Position numbers and translations under genes: made by a program. Below, piece after piece: positions 18,101 to 27,267 of a DNA stretch of 55,951 nucleotides. Under the pieces are notes generated by a model, which saw only the letters and a program-made list of their open reading frames with translations, was not told the origin of the DNA and searched no databases. The number at the start of each line of letters is the position of its first letter. Position 1 is the stretch's first letter. Location: contig QWQG01000073.1 in NCBI GenBank assembly GCA_003670925.1, forward strand, positions 1 to 55,951. Direction: 5' to 3'. The DNA is from Planctomycetota bacterium. GTDB lineage: Bacteria > Planctomycetota > Planctomycetia > Planctomycetales > Planctomycetaceae.

Positions 18101-18835
18101 TTACCGGAGATCTTTGAGGCGAATCTCTTTGAACTCCACCCACATCGGTTTTCCGGCGTGCAATTGCAACGCCAAGATGCCTTCCAGTAATGTCAGATTT
18201 GGATCCAAGTCTGTGAAGTCCAGAATTAACCGACCGTTCATGTAGTGCTGAATATGATTTGCCTTGGCGCTAATAATGACATCGTTCCAGTCGTCCAGTT
18301 TGAATAGTTCCATCCAGCCATCCTGATCAATCAGGGCTTCCGTGACTTTCTTGCCGTCCGCTTCCCATGCGGCCTTTTCTCCGACAAGGCAGATCCGGCC
18401 GCGTTTGCCCCCTTCGTCATAAATAAAGCCAGACACGTTTGGTAACGTCGTTTCGTTCCGCAGTTCATGCTGATATCCTCGGACAACCCACTTGTTGCGC
18501 ACATTGTCGGCAGTAATATGTTTTGAACGGTATTGAATGCCTGAATTGTTGGTCGCATTGCAACGGAACGAGAGTCGCAGTTCAAAGTTTTTTGTGGTGC
18601 CGTCTTTCCAGATGATAAACGTATTGCCCTGTGCCGCGTGTTCCTCTGTCGTCTCGCCGTGAATCACGCCATCCTTTACGGACCAGAGTTGCGGGTCTCC
18701 ATCCCAGCCGATCAGATCGATGCCATTAAAGAGGCTGACAAACTCCCCGGTTTCTTCCGGAGCTTTGACGATATCGTCACCATGCACCACAACGGAAACA
18801 GCAAAGATCAACGTCAGAGTCACGCAACGCAGCAT
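18101..18835 (-). CDS. DUF1080 (3-keto-disaccharide hydrolase) family protein
   Basis: Exported concanavalin-like beta-sandwich protein; characterised relatives act on 3-keto-glycosides, and planctomycetes carry many copies. The signal peptide MLRCVTLTLIFAVSVVVHGD is followed by the family opening FVSLFNGIDLIGWDGDPQLWSVKDGVIHGE, then NFELRLSFRCNATNNSGIQYRS, YQHELRN and the closing ILALQLHAGKPMWVEFKEIRLKDL. At 244 residues it is a single-domain member. It is followed 89 bases later, on the same strand, by the SPFH gene. The exact substrate cannot be told. Confidence 0.92.
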   Translation of the reverse strand: MLRCVTLTLIFAVSVVVHGDDIVKAPEETGEFVSLFNGIDLIGWDGDPQLWSVKDGVIHGETTEEHAAQGNTFIIWKDGTTKNFELRLSFRCNATNNSGIQYRSKHITADNVRNKWVVRGYQHELRNETTLPNVSGFIYDEGGKRGRICLVGEKAAWEADGKKVTEALIDQDGWMELFKLDDWNDVIISAKANHIQHYMNGRLILDFTDLDPNLTLLEGILALQLHAGKPMWVEFKEIRLKDLR

Positions 18836-19126
18836 GGCGATCTCCTTGTGACAAAAGAAAGGGCAAATTCAGACCGTCAATCTAAGACTGGTCGGGCAAG
18901 ATTATGACACCTTTCCCGCGACTTCAACAGAGTTTGAGATACCGATTCACGCGAAGTTGGTACGAATTCTTTCGGAGCCGTCGTCGAGTCGCGCCGTCCT
19001 GTTGACGCGCGGCGCAACTGAACACGGCCACGCGGTCTCTGTCAAGCACCTTTGAAGAACTTGCCAAAATGGACTCAGGGCATCACTGTCAGGGGGAGCG
19101 CCTGAACTACAGGCCCACGATCATGC

Positions 19127-19549
19127 TCAATCACTCGAATTTGGGCGGCGGCGGGATTGCTTTTTGTCTGACCGGACATGCTTATCATTCAGGCGACGTT
19201 GTTTGGCCCCGCGTGACGGAGCGCTGGCTTTTCGTTTTGGTGGGACGACTGCGACACTCAGCAGAAGTTCGATAAGTTTGCCCAAACAGTCCTGGGTGTT
19301 TCGCCCTTGGTCGCGGTATCGCTGACTGGTGATTAGGAGCATTCCTTCTTTGTTGATACGCCGGCGATAACGCATGAGAAAGCGTTCGCGAACGTCCTGC
19401 GGAATTGATGGCGACCGCGTCACGTCCCATGTCAAAAGTGCCTTGGAACAGACTTTGTTGACATTCTGGCCGCCCGGACCACCGCTGCGCGAAAACGCAA
19501 ACGTGAATTCCGAGTCGGGAAGCTGGATTCGCGCGTTGACCTCAAGCAT
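19127..19549 (-). CDS. arfB: Peptidyl-tRNA hydrolase ArfB (alternative ribosome rescue)
   Basis: Releases peptides from ribosomes stalled on truncated mRNA by entering the empty A site. The GGQ catalytic motif is in SRSGGPGGQNVNKV near residues 20-33, with the RF1-like domain through RYRDQGRNTQDCL, then a basic C-terminal tail (KRKASAPSRGAKQRRLNDKHVRSDKKQSRRR) that in ArfB lies in the mRNA channel. The 140 residues fit the family. It starts 5 bases after the fabF stop, so it is likely translated from the same transcript. Confidence 0.92.
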   Translation of the reverse strand: MLEVNARIQLPDSEFTFAFSRSGGPGGQNVNKVCSKALLTWDVTRSPSIPQDVRERFLMRYRRRINKEGMLLITSQRYRDQGRNTQDCLGKLIELLLSVAVVPPKRKASAPSRGAKQRRLNDKHVRSDKKQSRRRPNSSD

Positions 19550-19554
19550 CGCAA

Positions 19555-20799
19555 CTACGCCTCACCGAAGACCAAGCACGCATTGTGCCCACCGAACGCG
19601 AAACTATTTTTCATGGTGCGGCGAATCCGCATGTGGCGCGGTCTGTGCGGAACATAATCCAGATCACACTGTGGGTCAGGTTCGTCAAGATTGATAGTGG
19701 GAGGTGCAATCTGACGCAGCATCGCGGTGATGCAAAATGCCGATTCCACCCCGCCAGATGCCCCCATCAGATGGCCAAGCTGGCTTTTGGTACTAGACAC
19801 CGCCAACGCATCGGCATGCCTGCCGAATACCGCTCTGATCGCATTGGTTTCAGCGATGTCACCGAGCGGCGTGCCCGTCCCATGAGCATTGATATAATCA
19901 ATTTCGTCCGAACGCAAACCGCTATCTCGCAGCGCAGCGTTCATCGCATAGGCAGCACCCGCACCTTTGGGATCGGGGACCGTCAGATGAATGGCATCAG
20001 CAGATTGACCATACCCCAGCACTTCACCCAGAATTGTGGCTCCGCGTTTCAACGCAAATTCCCGCTCCTCCAAAATCAGAATTCCGGCACCCTCCGAAAG
20101 CACAAATCCGTCGCGATCACGCTCGAATGGACGGCTGGCCTGATGCGGTGCGTCATTGCGTTTGGAAAGCGCGCCTGTCCGGGCAAAACCTGCGATCCCC
20201 ATGGGTGTCACCCCGGCTTCCGATCCCCCCGCAATCATGACATCGGCCACACCCAATTGGATGATCCGCGATGCATCGCCAATCGCATTTGTCCCCGATG
20301 CACACGCCGTGCAGACTGCCGTCGTTGGACCGCGGAGTCCCCAGCGCACCGAAATATTACCACTGGCTGCGTTAATGATCAGCTTCGGAATCATGAACGG
20401 CGAAATCCGATCCGGGCCCCGGTCAAAGAGCATCGAATGCTGCGTTTCAATTTCGTTCAGTCCGCCAATCCCACTTCCCACCAGCACGCCGTAGCGATAG
20501 GGATCACCTTGGGTGAAGTCGATCGCCGCCTGTTGAATGGCTTTGTCCGCCGCGACGAGTGCAAACTGCGAGAAACGATCGATCCGCCGCTCGTCCTTAG
20601 CATCGAACGCGATCTGATCGCCGGCATGAAAGTTGCGAATTTCACCGCCGAATCGAACCTTGAAGTCCCGGCAGTCGAACCGTTGGATTAACCCAACGCC
20701 GCTTTGTCCAGCACACACGGCGTCCCAGACGCCGTCAATCTCGCAGCCAAGTGCGGTGACGACGCCGAGACCCGTCACTACAACTCGACGACGTGACAT
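19555..20799 (-). CDS. fabF: Beta-ketoacyl-ACP synthase II
   Basis: Condenses malonyl-ACP with acyl-ACP in fatty acid elongation. The start MSRRRVVVTGLGVVTALG is the family's usual first strand; the open frame reaches further upstream to 21024, but those 75 codons lack similarity. The catalytic Cys166 is in TACASGTNAIGD, and the two His are in NAHGTGTPLGD and LGHLMGASGGVE. The closing NSFAFGGHNACLVF is typical. At 414 residues it is complete. The acpP gene is 160 bases upstream on the same strand and arfB directly downstream. Confidence 0.96.
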   Translation of the reverse strand: MSRRRVVVTGLGVVTALGCEIDGVWDAVCAGQSGVGLIQRFDCRDFKVRFGGEIRNFHAGDQIAFDAKDERRIDRFSQFALVAADKAIQQAAIDFTQGDPYRYGVLVGSGIGGLNEIETQHSMLFDRGPDRISPFMIPKLIINAASGNISVRWGLRGPTTAVCTACASGTNAIGDASRIIQLGVADVMIAGGSEAGVTPMGIAGFARTGALSKRNDAPHQASRPFERDRDGFVLSEGAGILILEEREFALKRGATILGEVLGYGQSADAIHLTVPDPKGAGAAYAMNAALRDSGLRSDEIDYINAHGTGTPLGDIAETNAIRAVFGRHADALAVSSTKSQLGHLMGASGGVESAFCITAMLRQIAPPTINLDEPDPQCDLDYVPHRPRHMRIRRTMKNSFAFGGHNACLVFGEA

Positions 20800-20959
20800 G
20801 GTTCGGCTCGCGACGCAAAAAAGTACTCGCAACCCCGGCTGGAAATCCCACGCCAGCGAGTTGTCTGAATCAATCCTGACAGCACATCGCAAACCACTGT
20901 TCTGCACAGAACAGATGCCAGCCGTGACCTGCCAATCCGGAAAGTGCGAGCAGTTAGAA

Positions 20960-21190
20960 TCAGGACTTGCCTTCAATATAGGTAATCGCGTTCCCAACCG
21001 TCTTGATCTTGTCATAGTCCTCATCAGGAATCTTCACGTCAAACTCATCTTCCAGAGCCATGACAAGTTCCACGATGTCCAATGAGTCGGCCTTAAGATC
21101 ATCGACAAATGAGCTGTCGCGAGATATCTCTTCCTTCGGAACGTCGAGCTGATCACTGACAATACCAATCACTTTTTCTTCAATCGACAC
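20960..21190 (-). CDS. acpP: Acyl carrier protein
   Basis: Carries growing acyl chains on a phosphopantetheine arm. The attachment serine is Ser36 in ADSLDIVEL, and the protein is acidic with the expected four-helix pattern. A GTG start at 21188-21190 is chosen because it gives the usual [15 protein letters not shown] opening and 76 residues and is preceded by GGAGGG eight bases upstream; the longer frame that begins at 21388 has no ACP similarity before this point. fabF follows on the same strand, the common acpP-fabF order. Confidence 0.95.
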   Translation of the reverse strand: MSIEEKVIGIVSDQLDVPKEEISRDSSFVDDLKADSLDIVELVMALEDEFDVKIPDEDYDKIKTVGNAITYIEGKS

Positions 21191-21494
21191 TGATAAATCC
21201 CTCCAGCGAAACAAAACACCAACGATGAGTTTCCTACCCATCTTTGGTCCTTCATGGAACTTTTCCGGTGGCCTGCGCCAACACAGCCTGTGCTCCGGTC
21301 CACGAATCGTGGGGAAGATATATCGGGTTTGCGATTTCATGTAAACCCGTCCGCTCAGCCAGACTGCTGCATTTCCAGACTCCCACAAGATTTCAGCGGG
21401 TTCAGCGGTAATTTTTTGAGAAAACGAGCGATTTCTGGGGATCCGGGTAACAATTGGCGGCTAAGTAGGGCGAGCCCACTCAACGCCCCGCGGT
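21191..21494. other. 304-base region upstream of acpP
   Basis: Lies between the kinase stop and acpP. Its minus strand is open in the acpP frame for 66 codons upstream of the GTG, but the composition is not protein-like. It presumably contains the acpP promoter. No rpmF, plsX, fabD or fabG is seen here. Confidence 0.35.
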
Positions 21495-23231
21495 TTATTG
21501 CATCGACCGCCGTTGTTGCCGATAGTATTTCAGGCCAGGAAAAAAGAACGTCAACGCGGACATCACTCCGAACAGAGACACACTGACATTTGGGAAATCG
21601 CTGTGCAAACTGCTGTGTTCAATCGCTGCCATGACCAGTGCCGTAGCAAACATCAGGATCGACTGTATGTAAAAGCTGCCGGATAAAATCCCAGCTTTTG
21701 CGAGGAAAACCATCCCCGCGATGGCGCCCAGCACCGGTGAAAATGCCAGTACCGGTTGGTCCATGATCGATTCTACCCAGAACAGCATCGACGACGCGAT
21801 CATACTGCCGCCCCAGATGTGGGCGATCTGACGTTCGACGGCCGTGATCGGCCCCGCGCGATGTCGCAGATTCCAAAAAATAGCAGCCCAGAGACCCAAT
21901 CCCACAACCCACAGGCCAACGAATGGCCAACGTTCCGTCACGCCCCGAAACTGCATCAAGTTGGTAATTACACAGAGCAGAAGTACAACGAGACTGTGCC
22001 ACATCCAGAGCAGACCCCAGTTCTGCAAAATCGCCGCATGATGCGATTCGCGAAACAGCCGCGTCATCACCTGCGCGATCGTCGATGAGCGCGCACTCAC
22101 CGGTTCGCTGTTAAGCCACGCCCGGAGATCCGCTGCCAACGCACCGGCAGAAGAATATCGCAGATCCTGCGGCTTCTGCAGACATTTCAGGACGACCATT
22201 TCCAGATCCGAATCGACCGCACGATTCAGCATCCGGATATTCGGCGGATCCTGTTCGATCACCATCAGTACGGTGTCCAATGGCGAAGCCGCCTGAAACG
22301 GAGGACGTCCGGTGAGCATCGCAAATAGCACCGCTCCAAGGCTGTAGACATCGGTGGCCACGTCGATCGAATCTGTTTGACCAGCCGCTTGCTCCGGCGA
22401 CATCCATGCCGGTGTTCCAAGGATCGCCCCGCTCTGCGTGAGATTCGTAAGATCGGAACCCATGCTCCCGGACGCCATTGATTCTGCTTCAACGTTCACG
22501 CGCTTTGCCAAACCAAAGTCTGTCACGAACGGCGTGCCGTCAACGGCGATCAGAATGTTGCTGGGTTTGAGGTCTCGATGTAGCACGCCCGCGCGATGCG
22601 CTGCCCCGATGGCCTCCACAATCGGGACCAGCAACGCCGCCGCTTCGCGCGGCTTCATGGGGCCGCTCATGAGACGCTGTGACAGCGTCGTGCCCTCAAT
22701 AAATTGCATACTGAACCACGGTTGACCGTTGTGTTCGCCTACTTCGTACACCGGCACAATGTTGGGATGACTGAGCCGCGCGGCAGCCAACGCTTCAGCC
22801 CGCAACCGTGCCAGATCCTGCGCCGCTGCAAATGCCGCGTTGGGAATCATTTTTAGAGCTACCGTGCGCTCTAAGCTCGCCTGAAACGCGCGATACACGA
22901 CTCCCATTCCGCCTCGGCCAATTTCCTGACGCAGTTCGTATTCGCCAATCATGGTGCCGATCGCCGATCCCGCGGCAAGGGAACCGGATGTCCGAGGGAA
23001 AGTCGAACCGCCACCAGTCAGGTGATTCAGATCCGTGGATTGCAGCATGGCGATGTCGTCGACAATCAGCGTCGTTGCAAAGAGTTCGCGGAGATCGCGT
23101 GCCAGATCCGGATGCAGCCGCACTGCGTCGTCTAGCCTCTTTTGCGGCGACCCAGGCTTTGAAGCCTGCATCATCTGATCAAATACGACAGCCAACCGTT
23201 CATCGCGATCATCTATAGCCGCGTCTGACAT
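21495..23231 (-). CDS. Transmembrane serine/threonine protein kinase
   Basis: Hanks-type kinase, presumably signalling at the inner membrane. The start is the ATG at 23231, behind GGGATAGGAGATTGGGAC; upstream codons to 23303 are unlikely. A short helical N-terminal region (residues 10-70, HPDLARDLRELF) precedes the kinase domain at about 98-370: Gly loop GRGGMG at 105-110, Lys127 in VALK, HRDLKPSN with Asp220, and DFG at 238-240 followed by GTPAWMSPEQA. All catalytic residues are present. The last 150 residues hold about six hydrophobic helices instead of the extracellular sensor seen in PknB. At 578 residues, this layout is common in planctomycete kinases. Its substrate is unknown. Confidence 0.93.
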   Translation of the reverse strand: MSDAAIDDRDERLAVVFDQMMQASKPGSPQKRLDDAVRLHPDLARDLRELFATTLIVDDIAMLQSTDLNHLTGGGSTFPRTSGSLAAGSAIGTMIGEYELRQEIGRGGMGVVYRAFQASLERTVALKMIPNAAFAAAQDLARLRAEALAAARLSHPNIVPVYEVGEHNGQPWFSMQFIEGTTLSQRLMSGPMKPREAAALLVPIVEAIGAAHRAGVLHRDLKPSNILIAVDGTPFVTDFGLAKRVNVEAESMASGSMGSDLTNLTQSGAILGTPAWMSPEQAAGQTDSIDVATDVYSLGAVLFAMLTGRPPFQAASPLDTVLMVIEQDPPNIRMLNRAVDSDLEMVVLKCLQKPQDLRYSSAGALAADLRAWLNSEPVSARSSTIAQVMTRLFRESHHAAILQNWGLLWMWHSLVVLLLCVITNLMQFRGVTERWPFVGLWVVGLGLWAAIFWNLRHRAGPITAVERQIAHIWGGSMIASSMLFWVESIMDQPVLAFSPVLGAIAGMVFLAKAGILSGSFYIQSILMFATALVMAAIEHSSLHSDFPNVSVSLFGVMSALTFFFPGLKYYRQQRRSMQ

Positions 23232-23467
23232 GTCCCAATCTCCTATCCCGTCTCGTCTCGTCGCTACGGCATCCAGCAATCTCTTGGCAGTGAAACTAGC
23301 CATCTCGCTCCGCTGAGATGAACCTTACAGCAGCGGTACCATGGTCAACCATCCGCTCGCAGCCTAGGCAACCCCTAGCGCCCTGTACTATCGTTGAACC
23401 GCAGCCAACTCACCAGCGTCCTCACCCGGAATGATCGCGGCGAAATAGAGAGAACTCGGATGATGAA

Positions 23468-23935
23468 TCACTGTCGGGCTGGTGGCATCTCTTCGTCGTT
23501 TAGAAAATCCATCTTCATGACACGCGTCGATGCCGGAGCTTCTGACTTCCAGTCGATGCGCGGAGCGTCAGCCCAAAGTTGTTCTAGATTATAGAGTGCC
23601 CGGCCTTCTGCTGTGAACACATGCAGAACCACGTCGCCGTAGTCCGTCAGAATCCAGTTGCCTTCAGTTCGATACCCTTCGATATTCAAACGCCGGTTTC
23701 CATCTTCGCGCTTGAGTTTGCGATTGACTTCATCCGCGATGGCGTGCATCTGACGATGGCTGGATCCCGTCGCGATCACAAAGAAGTCCACAATCGATGT
23801 AATTCCTGTCAAATCTAGGACCAGAATTTCTTGGCCACGCAGTTGATCGGCAATCGCTGCAGCGGCGACTGCATTCGTCCGACTGACATCATACTGCGCT
23901 TTCGATCGTGGAGCAGCAAGCTGCGGCGGTTCCAT
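23468..23935 (-). CDS. rsfS: Ribosome silencing factor RsfS
   Basis: Binds ribosomal protein L14 on the 50S subunit and blocks subunit joining when nutrients are scarce. The core runs ILVLDLTGITSIVDFFVIATG, HRQMHAIADEVNRKL, and GNWILTDYGDVVLHVF to the YNLEQLWADAP end that defines the DUF143 family. The start used is the ATG at 23935 (155 residues); the frame stays open to a TTG at 23992, and neither has a strong Shine-Dalgarno, so the N-terminus is uncertain. It is a single gene here, without the usual nadD partner. Confidence 0.93.
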   Translation of the reverse strand: MEPPQLAAPRSKAQYDVSRTNAVAAAAIADQLRGQEILVLDLTGITSIVDFFVIATGSSHRQMHAIADEVNRKLKREDGNRRLNIEGYRTEGNWILTDYGDVVLHVFTAEGRALYNLEQLWADAPRIDWKSEAPASTRVMKMDFLNDEEMPPARQ

Positions 23936-24321
23936 ACTGGAGTCGTTTTTTGGAGTCGTTTTTTCGGATGTCGTCACAGAATGGGCTCGCAAAGTGTTTA
24001 GAGTGTCAAGAGCCGCAGTCTAACCGGATCTGATCCACCTGACCACTCAGCAGAAAAGAGGACGGGCTGCGGGGACAGTCGCGGATTTCAGGAGGATAGA
24101 CGAATCCTATTTCACGAGAATCGCAGGATTGTTGCTGTTTGTTATGGTTTTCGTATTCTGGAATAGTTCACAGAACTCACTGAAACAGGTGGTTGCAGGT
24201 ATGACCACACCGGCGGAATTGCTCTCAATATTCAGTCTGTTTTCCTGACATTGTGGCTTTGTGTGAGACTGTGGTCGCGTTCCCCACATCTGTCCCGAAG
24301 TAAGTCAGGTTCCACGGTACT
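23936..24321. other. 386-base intergenic region
   Basis: Lies between rsfS and corA, both on the minus strand, so it holds the end of corA transcription and the start of rsfS. No clear T-tailed hairpin and no gene recognised; short open frames here look random. Confidence 0.35.
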
Positions 24322-25449
24322 TCAAATCCAGCCTTTGCGCCGGAACCAGAACAGGAAGCTGCTAGCGATTGTGAGCATGACGGCAATGGTGATTGGGTAA
24401 GCGTATCGGTAGTGAAGTTCCGGCATATAATGGAAATTCATGCCATAAAACCCAGCGATAAAACTCAAAGGCATGAACAGCGTCGCAATCATGGTCAGGG
24501 TCTTCATCACCTCGTTGCTGCGCAGACTGATCTCCGCGAGGTGAAAGTCCCGCAGATCTGCGCAGAGTTCGCGATAGGTTTCAATGACGTCCATGAGTTG
24601 GATAGTGTGGTCATAACAGTCACGAAGATACGTGCGCGTGATGTTCGAAATTAGAACACAGTCGTCACGCATTAACGCGGCTATGGCTTCGCGTTGGGGC
24701 CAGACGGTGCGGCGGAGCAGCAATAAGTCGGCACGCACGTCACGAATTGCCAGTCGCTGTCCGGGATCGACACCGAATTCCAATTTTTCGTCGATCGTAT
24801 TGAGCCGATCTCCAATCTCCTCGATGATTGGGAAATAGGTGTCGATCACAAGATCCATAATTGCATACGCCAGATAGTCAGCTCCGTATTCTCGAATGCG
24901 GCCTCGTGCCGTCAGAATTCTTTCGCGAACAACTTCCAGTGCGTTGCAGCCATCGTGGATCGAAACCACAAATCCATCACCGACAAACAGGCTGACTTGT
25001 TCACTGATCATATTGCCATTGGTCTCATGAGCCGGCATGCGGATGACAATAAACAGATGCTCGCCGTAGGCTTCCACTTTACATCGCTGATGCGTATTGA
25101 CGACGTCTTCAAGAGCCAAGGGGTGAAGTTGAAATGCTTCCCCTAGGCGGCGGAGAGTTTCTGCATCGGCGGTGCCTTCGAGTCGAAACCAGTAGACCCG
25201 GTCCTCCGGGACGTCTTCATTCAGTTCGGCCACCGTATCGATGACTTCTTCCTCAGCTAACTCCGCGTTGTAGGAAATTCGTGTGAGCCGACATTTCTCC
25301 GAAATCGGATCGGCACCACGTTCGATTGAACCCGGCAATGCACCGATTCCAGTAGAACGTCGGAATCCGCGATATACGCCATGTTTTGAAACCGGTGTCA
25401 TGCTGAACTTTCTGAGTTTTACCGAACAGTCCATGGACTGTGATACCAT
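24322..25449 (-). CDS. corA: Magnesium/cobalt transporter CorA
   Basis: Pentameric inner-membrane Mg2+ channel. The large cytoplasmic alpha/beta domain is followed by a long helix and two C-terminal membrane helices; the selectivity motif GMN is at 336-338 in FIAGFYGMNFHYMPEL, and the protein ends with a basic FRRKGWI. The 375 residues fit the family. The frame begins at 25449; an ATG 16 codons downstream (25401) is also possible and neither start has a strong ribosome site. Divergent from the 5-oxoprolinase operon, with about 100 bases of shared upstream DNA. Confidence 0.95.
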   Translation of the reverse strand: MVSQSMDCSVKLRKFSMTPVSKHGVYRGFRRSTGIGALPGSIERGADPISEKCRLTRISYNAELAEEEVIDTVAELNEDVPEDRVYWFRLEGTADAETLRRLGEAFQLHPLALEDVVNTHQRCKVEAYGEHLFIVIRMPAHETNGNMISEQVSLFVGDGFVVSIHDGCNALEVVRERILTARGRIREYGADYLAYAIMDLVIDTYFPIIEEIGDRLNTIDEKLEFGVDPGQRLAIRDVRADLLLLRRTVWPQREAIAALMRDDCVLISNITRTYLRDCYDHTIQLMDVIETYRELCADLRDFHLAEISLRSNEVMKTLTMIATLFMPLSFIAGFYGMNFHYMPELHYRYAYPITIAVMLTIASSFLFWFRRKGWI

Positions 25450-25551
25450 TTGGATCTCGTCACTTTATGATCAATGGCGACTTTTGTACAAGAACGACCA
25501 CCGCGGTGTCCGATGGCGGGCCCGGTTCTCACATGATTTACACTGGTTTCC

Positions 25552-26235
25552 ATGACTCCATCCATTGAACCTTTGGGCGATTCTGCGGCAATCGTCGCTT
25601 GGCGACTACTGGATGATGCGACTGCTTGGCAGGCAGTCCAGAGTGCCACTGAATATTTTGATCGCAACCGGAGCGATGGTGTGCTGGCCATCGCTCCGGC
25701 TTTCAAATCCCTGACGGTCTACTATGACTGCGAAAAACTGACATGGTCAGAGGCTGAAAAATGGATTTTGGACTCCTTGCGATTTGTGCCAATCACGCAG
25801 CAAACGCCGCGACGACAACTGGATATTCCTGTCTGTTACGCCCCCGAATTCGCCCTCGATCTGACCGCAGTGGCTGCTGCGCACGATCTGCATCCCGACG
25901 AAGTGATCCGCCTGCATGCAAACGCGAATTATGTGGTCCAGATGCTCGGTTTTTCACCTGGTTTCCCGTATCTGGCCGGACTGCCTTCCCAACTGCACAC
26001 GCCGCGCCGGGCTTCACCTCGCATTCAGGTGCCAGCCGGTTCCGTAGCAATCGGCGGCGGCCAGACCGGGATTTATTCGTGCACGTCGCCGGGTGGCTGG
26101 CACATTATCGGACGGACGCCTGTGCAACTGTTTAATCTGCAACGTGATTCGCCGTGTCTCCTCCAAACCGGAGACGCCATCCGCTTCGTGCCAATCGATC
26201 GCCAACAATTCGCTGACTATACGGAGCGAACATGA
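25552..26235 (+). CDS. pxpB: 5-oxoprolinase subunit PxpB (KipI-like)
   Basis: Part of the three-subunit ATP-dependent enzyme that opens 5-oxoproline to glutamate, a damage-control step for spontaneously formed pyroglutamate. Family marks include an LGDSAAIV-like opening, LHANANYVVQMLGFSPGFPYLAGL, PRRASPRIQVPAGSVAIGG, and GGWHIIGRTP. The 227 residues are normal. Its stop overlaps the pxpC start by 4 bases (ATGA), which indicates coupled translation. It is the first gene of a pxpBCA operon. Confidence 0.94.
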   Translation: MTPSIEPLGDSAAIVAWRLLDDATAWQAVQSATEYFDRNRSDGVLAIAPAFKSLTVYYDCEKLTWSEAEKWILDSLRFVPITQQTPRRQLDIPVCYAPEFALDLTAVAAAHDLHPDEVIRLHANANYVVQMLGFSPGFPYLAGLPSQLHTPRRASPRIQVPAGSVAIGGGQTGIYSCTSPGGWHIIGRTPVQLFNLQRDSPCLLQTGDAIRFVPIDRQQFADYTERT

Positions 26236-27257
26236 ATCGAATTCACATCATCCGCTCCGGACTGTGTTCGACGGTGCAAGACCTAGGCCGCGCGAAATTT
26301 CGGCATCTCGGCGTTCCGTTAGGCGGCGCGTTAGATTCCGGAGCGCATGAAGTTGCCAATCGACTCGTGGGGAACTCGGCCCATGCGGCGACGATCGAAA
26401 TGACGTTGACGGGCGCTGAAATCGAATTCATCGCTGAAACACTGATTGCGATCACGGGTGCGGACATGGCCGCCACGCGGCATGACCGAGACAATCTAAC
26501 GCAGCCCCTTGCCCAGCACTGTCCGCTTGTGATCCCGGCTGGCTCACGCATTCGATTTCAGACAGCACGACGTGGCTGTCGGTGCTATCTGGCCATTGCC
26601 GGCGGCATTGATGTGCCGGTTGTCATGGAAAGTCGATCCACTGCTCTCCGTGCGACCTTCGGTGGCCACTGCGGACGAATGCTGGTGGCTGGCGATGAGT
26701 TGGCGATTGGCACACCTGCTGAAACTGGCCGGCAGACAATGGAGCGGTTGTCGGCAAAGCAGGCGAACACGGGGATGCCAATTTTTCAAAATTGGTTCGT
26801 GCGTCCGATCGATCTGCCGCATCCGGATATGGCAACGCTGCGAATTGTCACCGGGACGCACACGTCTTGGTTAAGTCGCTCAGGGCTTGCAAGGCTGCTG
26901 GAATCTGCGTTCCGCATCTCAGCCCACTCTGACCGCATGGGTTATCGTCTCACCGATCAGCAACTTGAACTTGAACACCACGCAGAGCTCTTGTCCGAAG
27001 GCGTAATCCCGGGAACTTTGCAATTGCCTCCGGACGGCAACCCGATTCTCCTCATGGCCGACAGTGCACCGACAGGCGGTTATCCGCGGATTGGCCATGT
27101 GATCGCTGCGGATCTTAGCATCGCAGCTCAATTGCGGCCTGGCCAGTTTATCCGCTTCGCGATGGTGACGCTTGATCAGGCCCAAGTCTTTTTTCGACAG
27201 CAGCGGCGAATGTTGACGAAGGCGTTGCGCATGGCTGAGCTGATGCTTGAACACTAG
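26232..27257 (+). CDS. pxpC: 5-oxoprolinase subunit PxpC (biotin-dependent carboxyltransferase family, KipA-like)
   Basis: Second component of the PxpABC oxoprolinase. The opening IHIIRSGLCSTVQDLGRAKFRHLGVPLGGALD is typical, as are GAEIEFIAETLIAITGADM, CYLAIAGGIDVPVVMESRST and SEGVIPGTLQLPPDGNPILLMADSAPTGGYPRIG. At 341 residues it is complete. It overlaps pxpB by 4 bases upstream, and pxpA begins 11 bases past its stop. Confidence 0.94.
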   Translation: MNRIHIIRSGLCSTVQDLGRAKFRHLGVPLGGALDSGAHEVANRLVGNSAHAATIEMTLTGAEIEFIAETLIAITGADMAATRHDRDNLTQPLAQHCPLVIPAGSRIRFQTARRGCRCYLAIAGGIDVPVVMESRSTALRATFGGHCGRMLVAGDELAIGTPAETGRQTMERLSAKQANTGMPIFQNWFVRPIDLPHPDMATLRIVTGTHTSWLSRSGLARLLESAFRISAHSDRMGYRLTDQQLELEHHAELLSEGVIPGTLQLPPDGNPILLMADSAPTGGYPRIGHVIAADLSIAAQLRPGQFIRFAMVTLDQAQVFFRQQRRMLTKALRMAELMLEH

Positions 27258-27267
27258 ACTGCCCGAC

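Noticed and set aside
19585-20691. Long plus-strand open frame opposite fabF (368 codons)
   Set aside because: Antisense shadow of fabF with Cys/Arg-rich, unprotein-like composition.
24107-24289. 60-residue minus-strand frame between rsfS and corA
   Set aside because: No ribosome site, no similarity and a composition like random translation.
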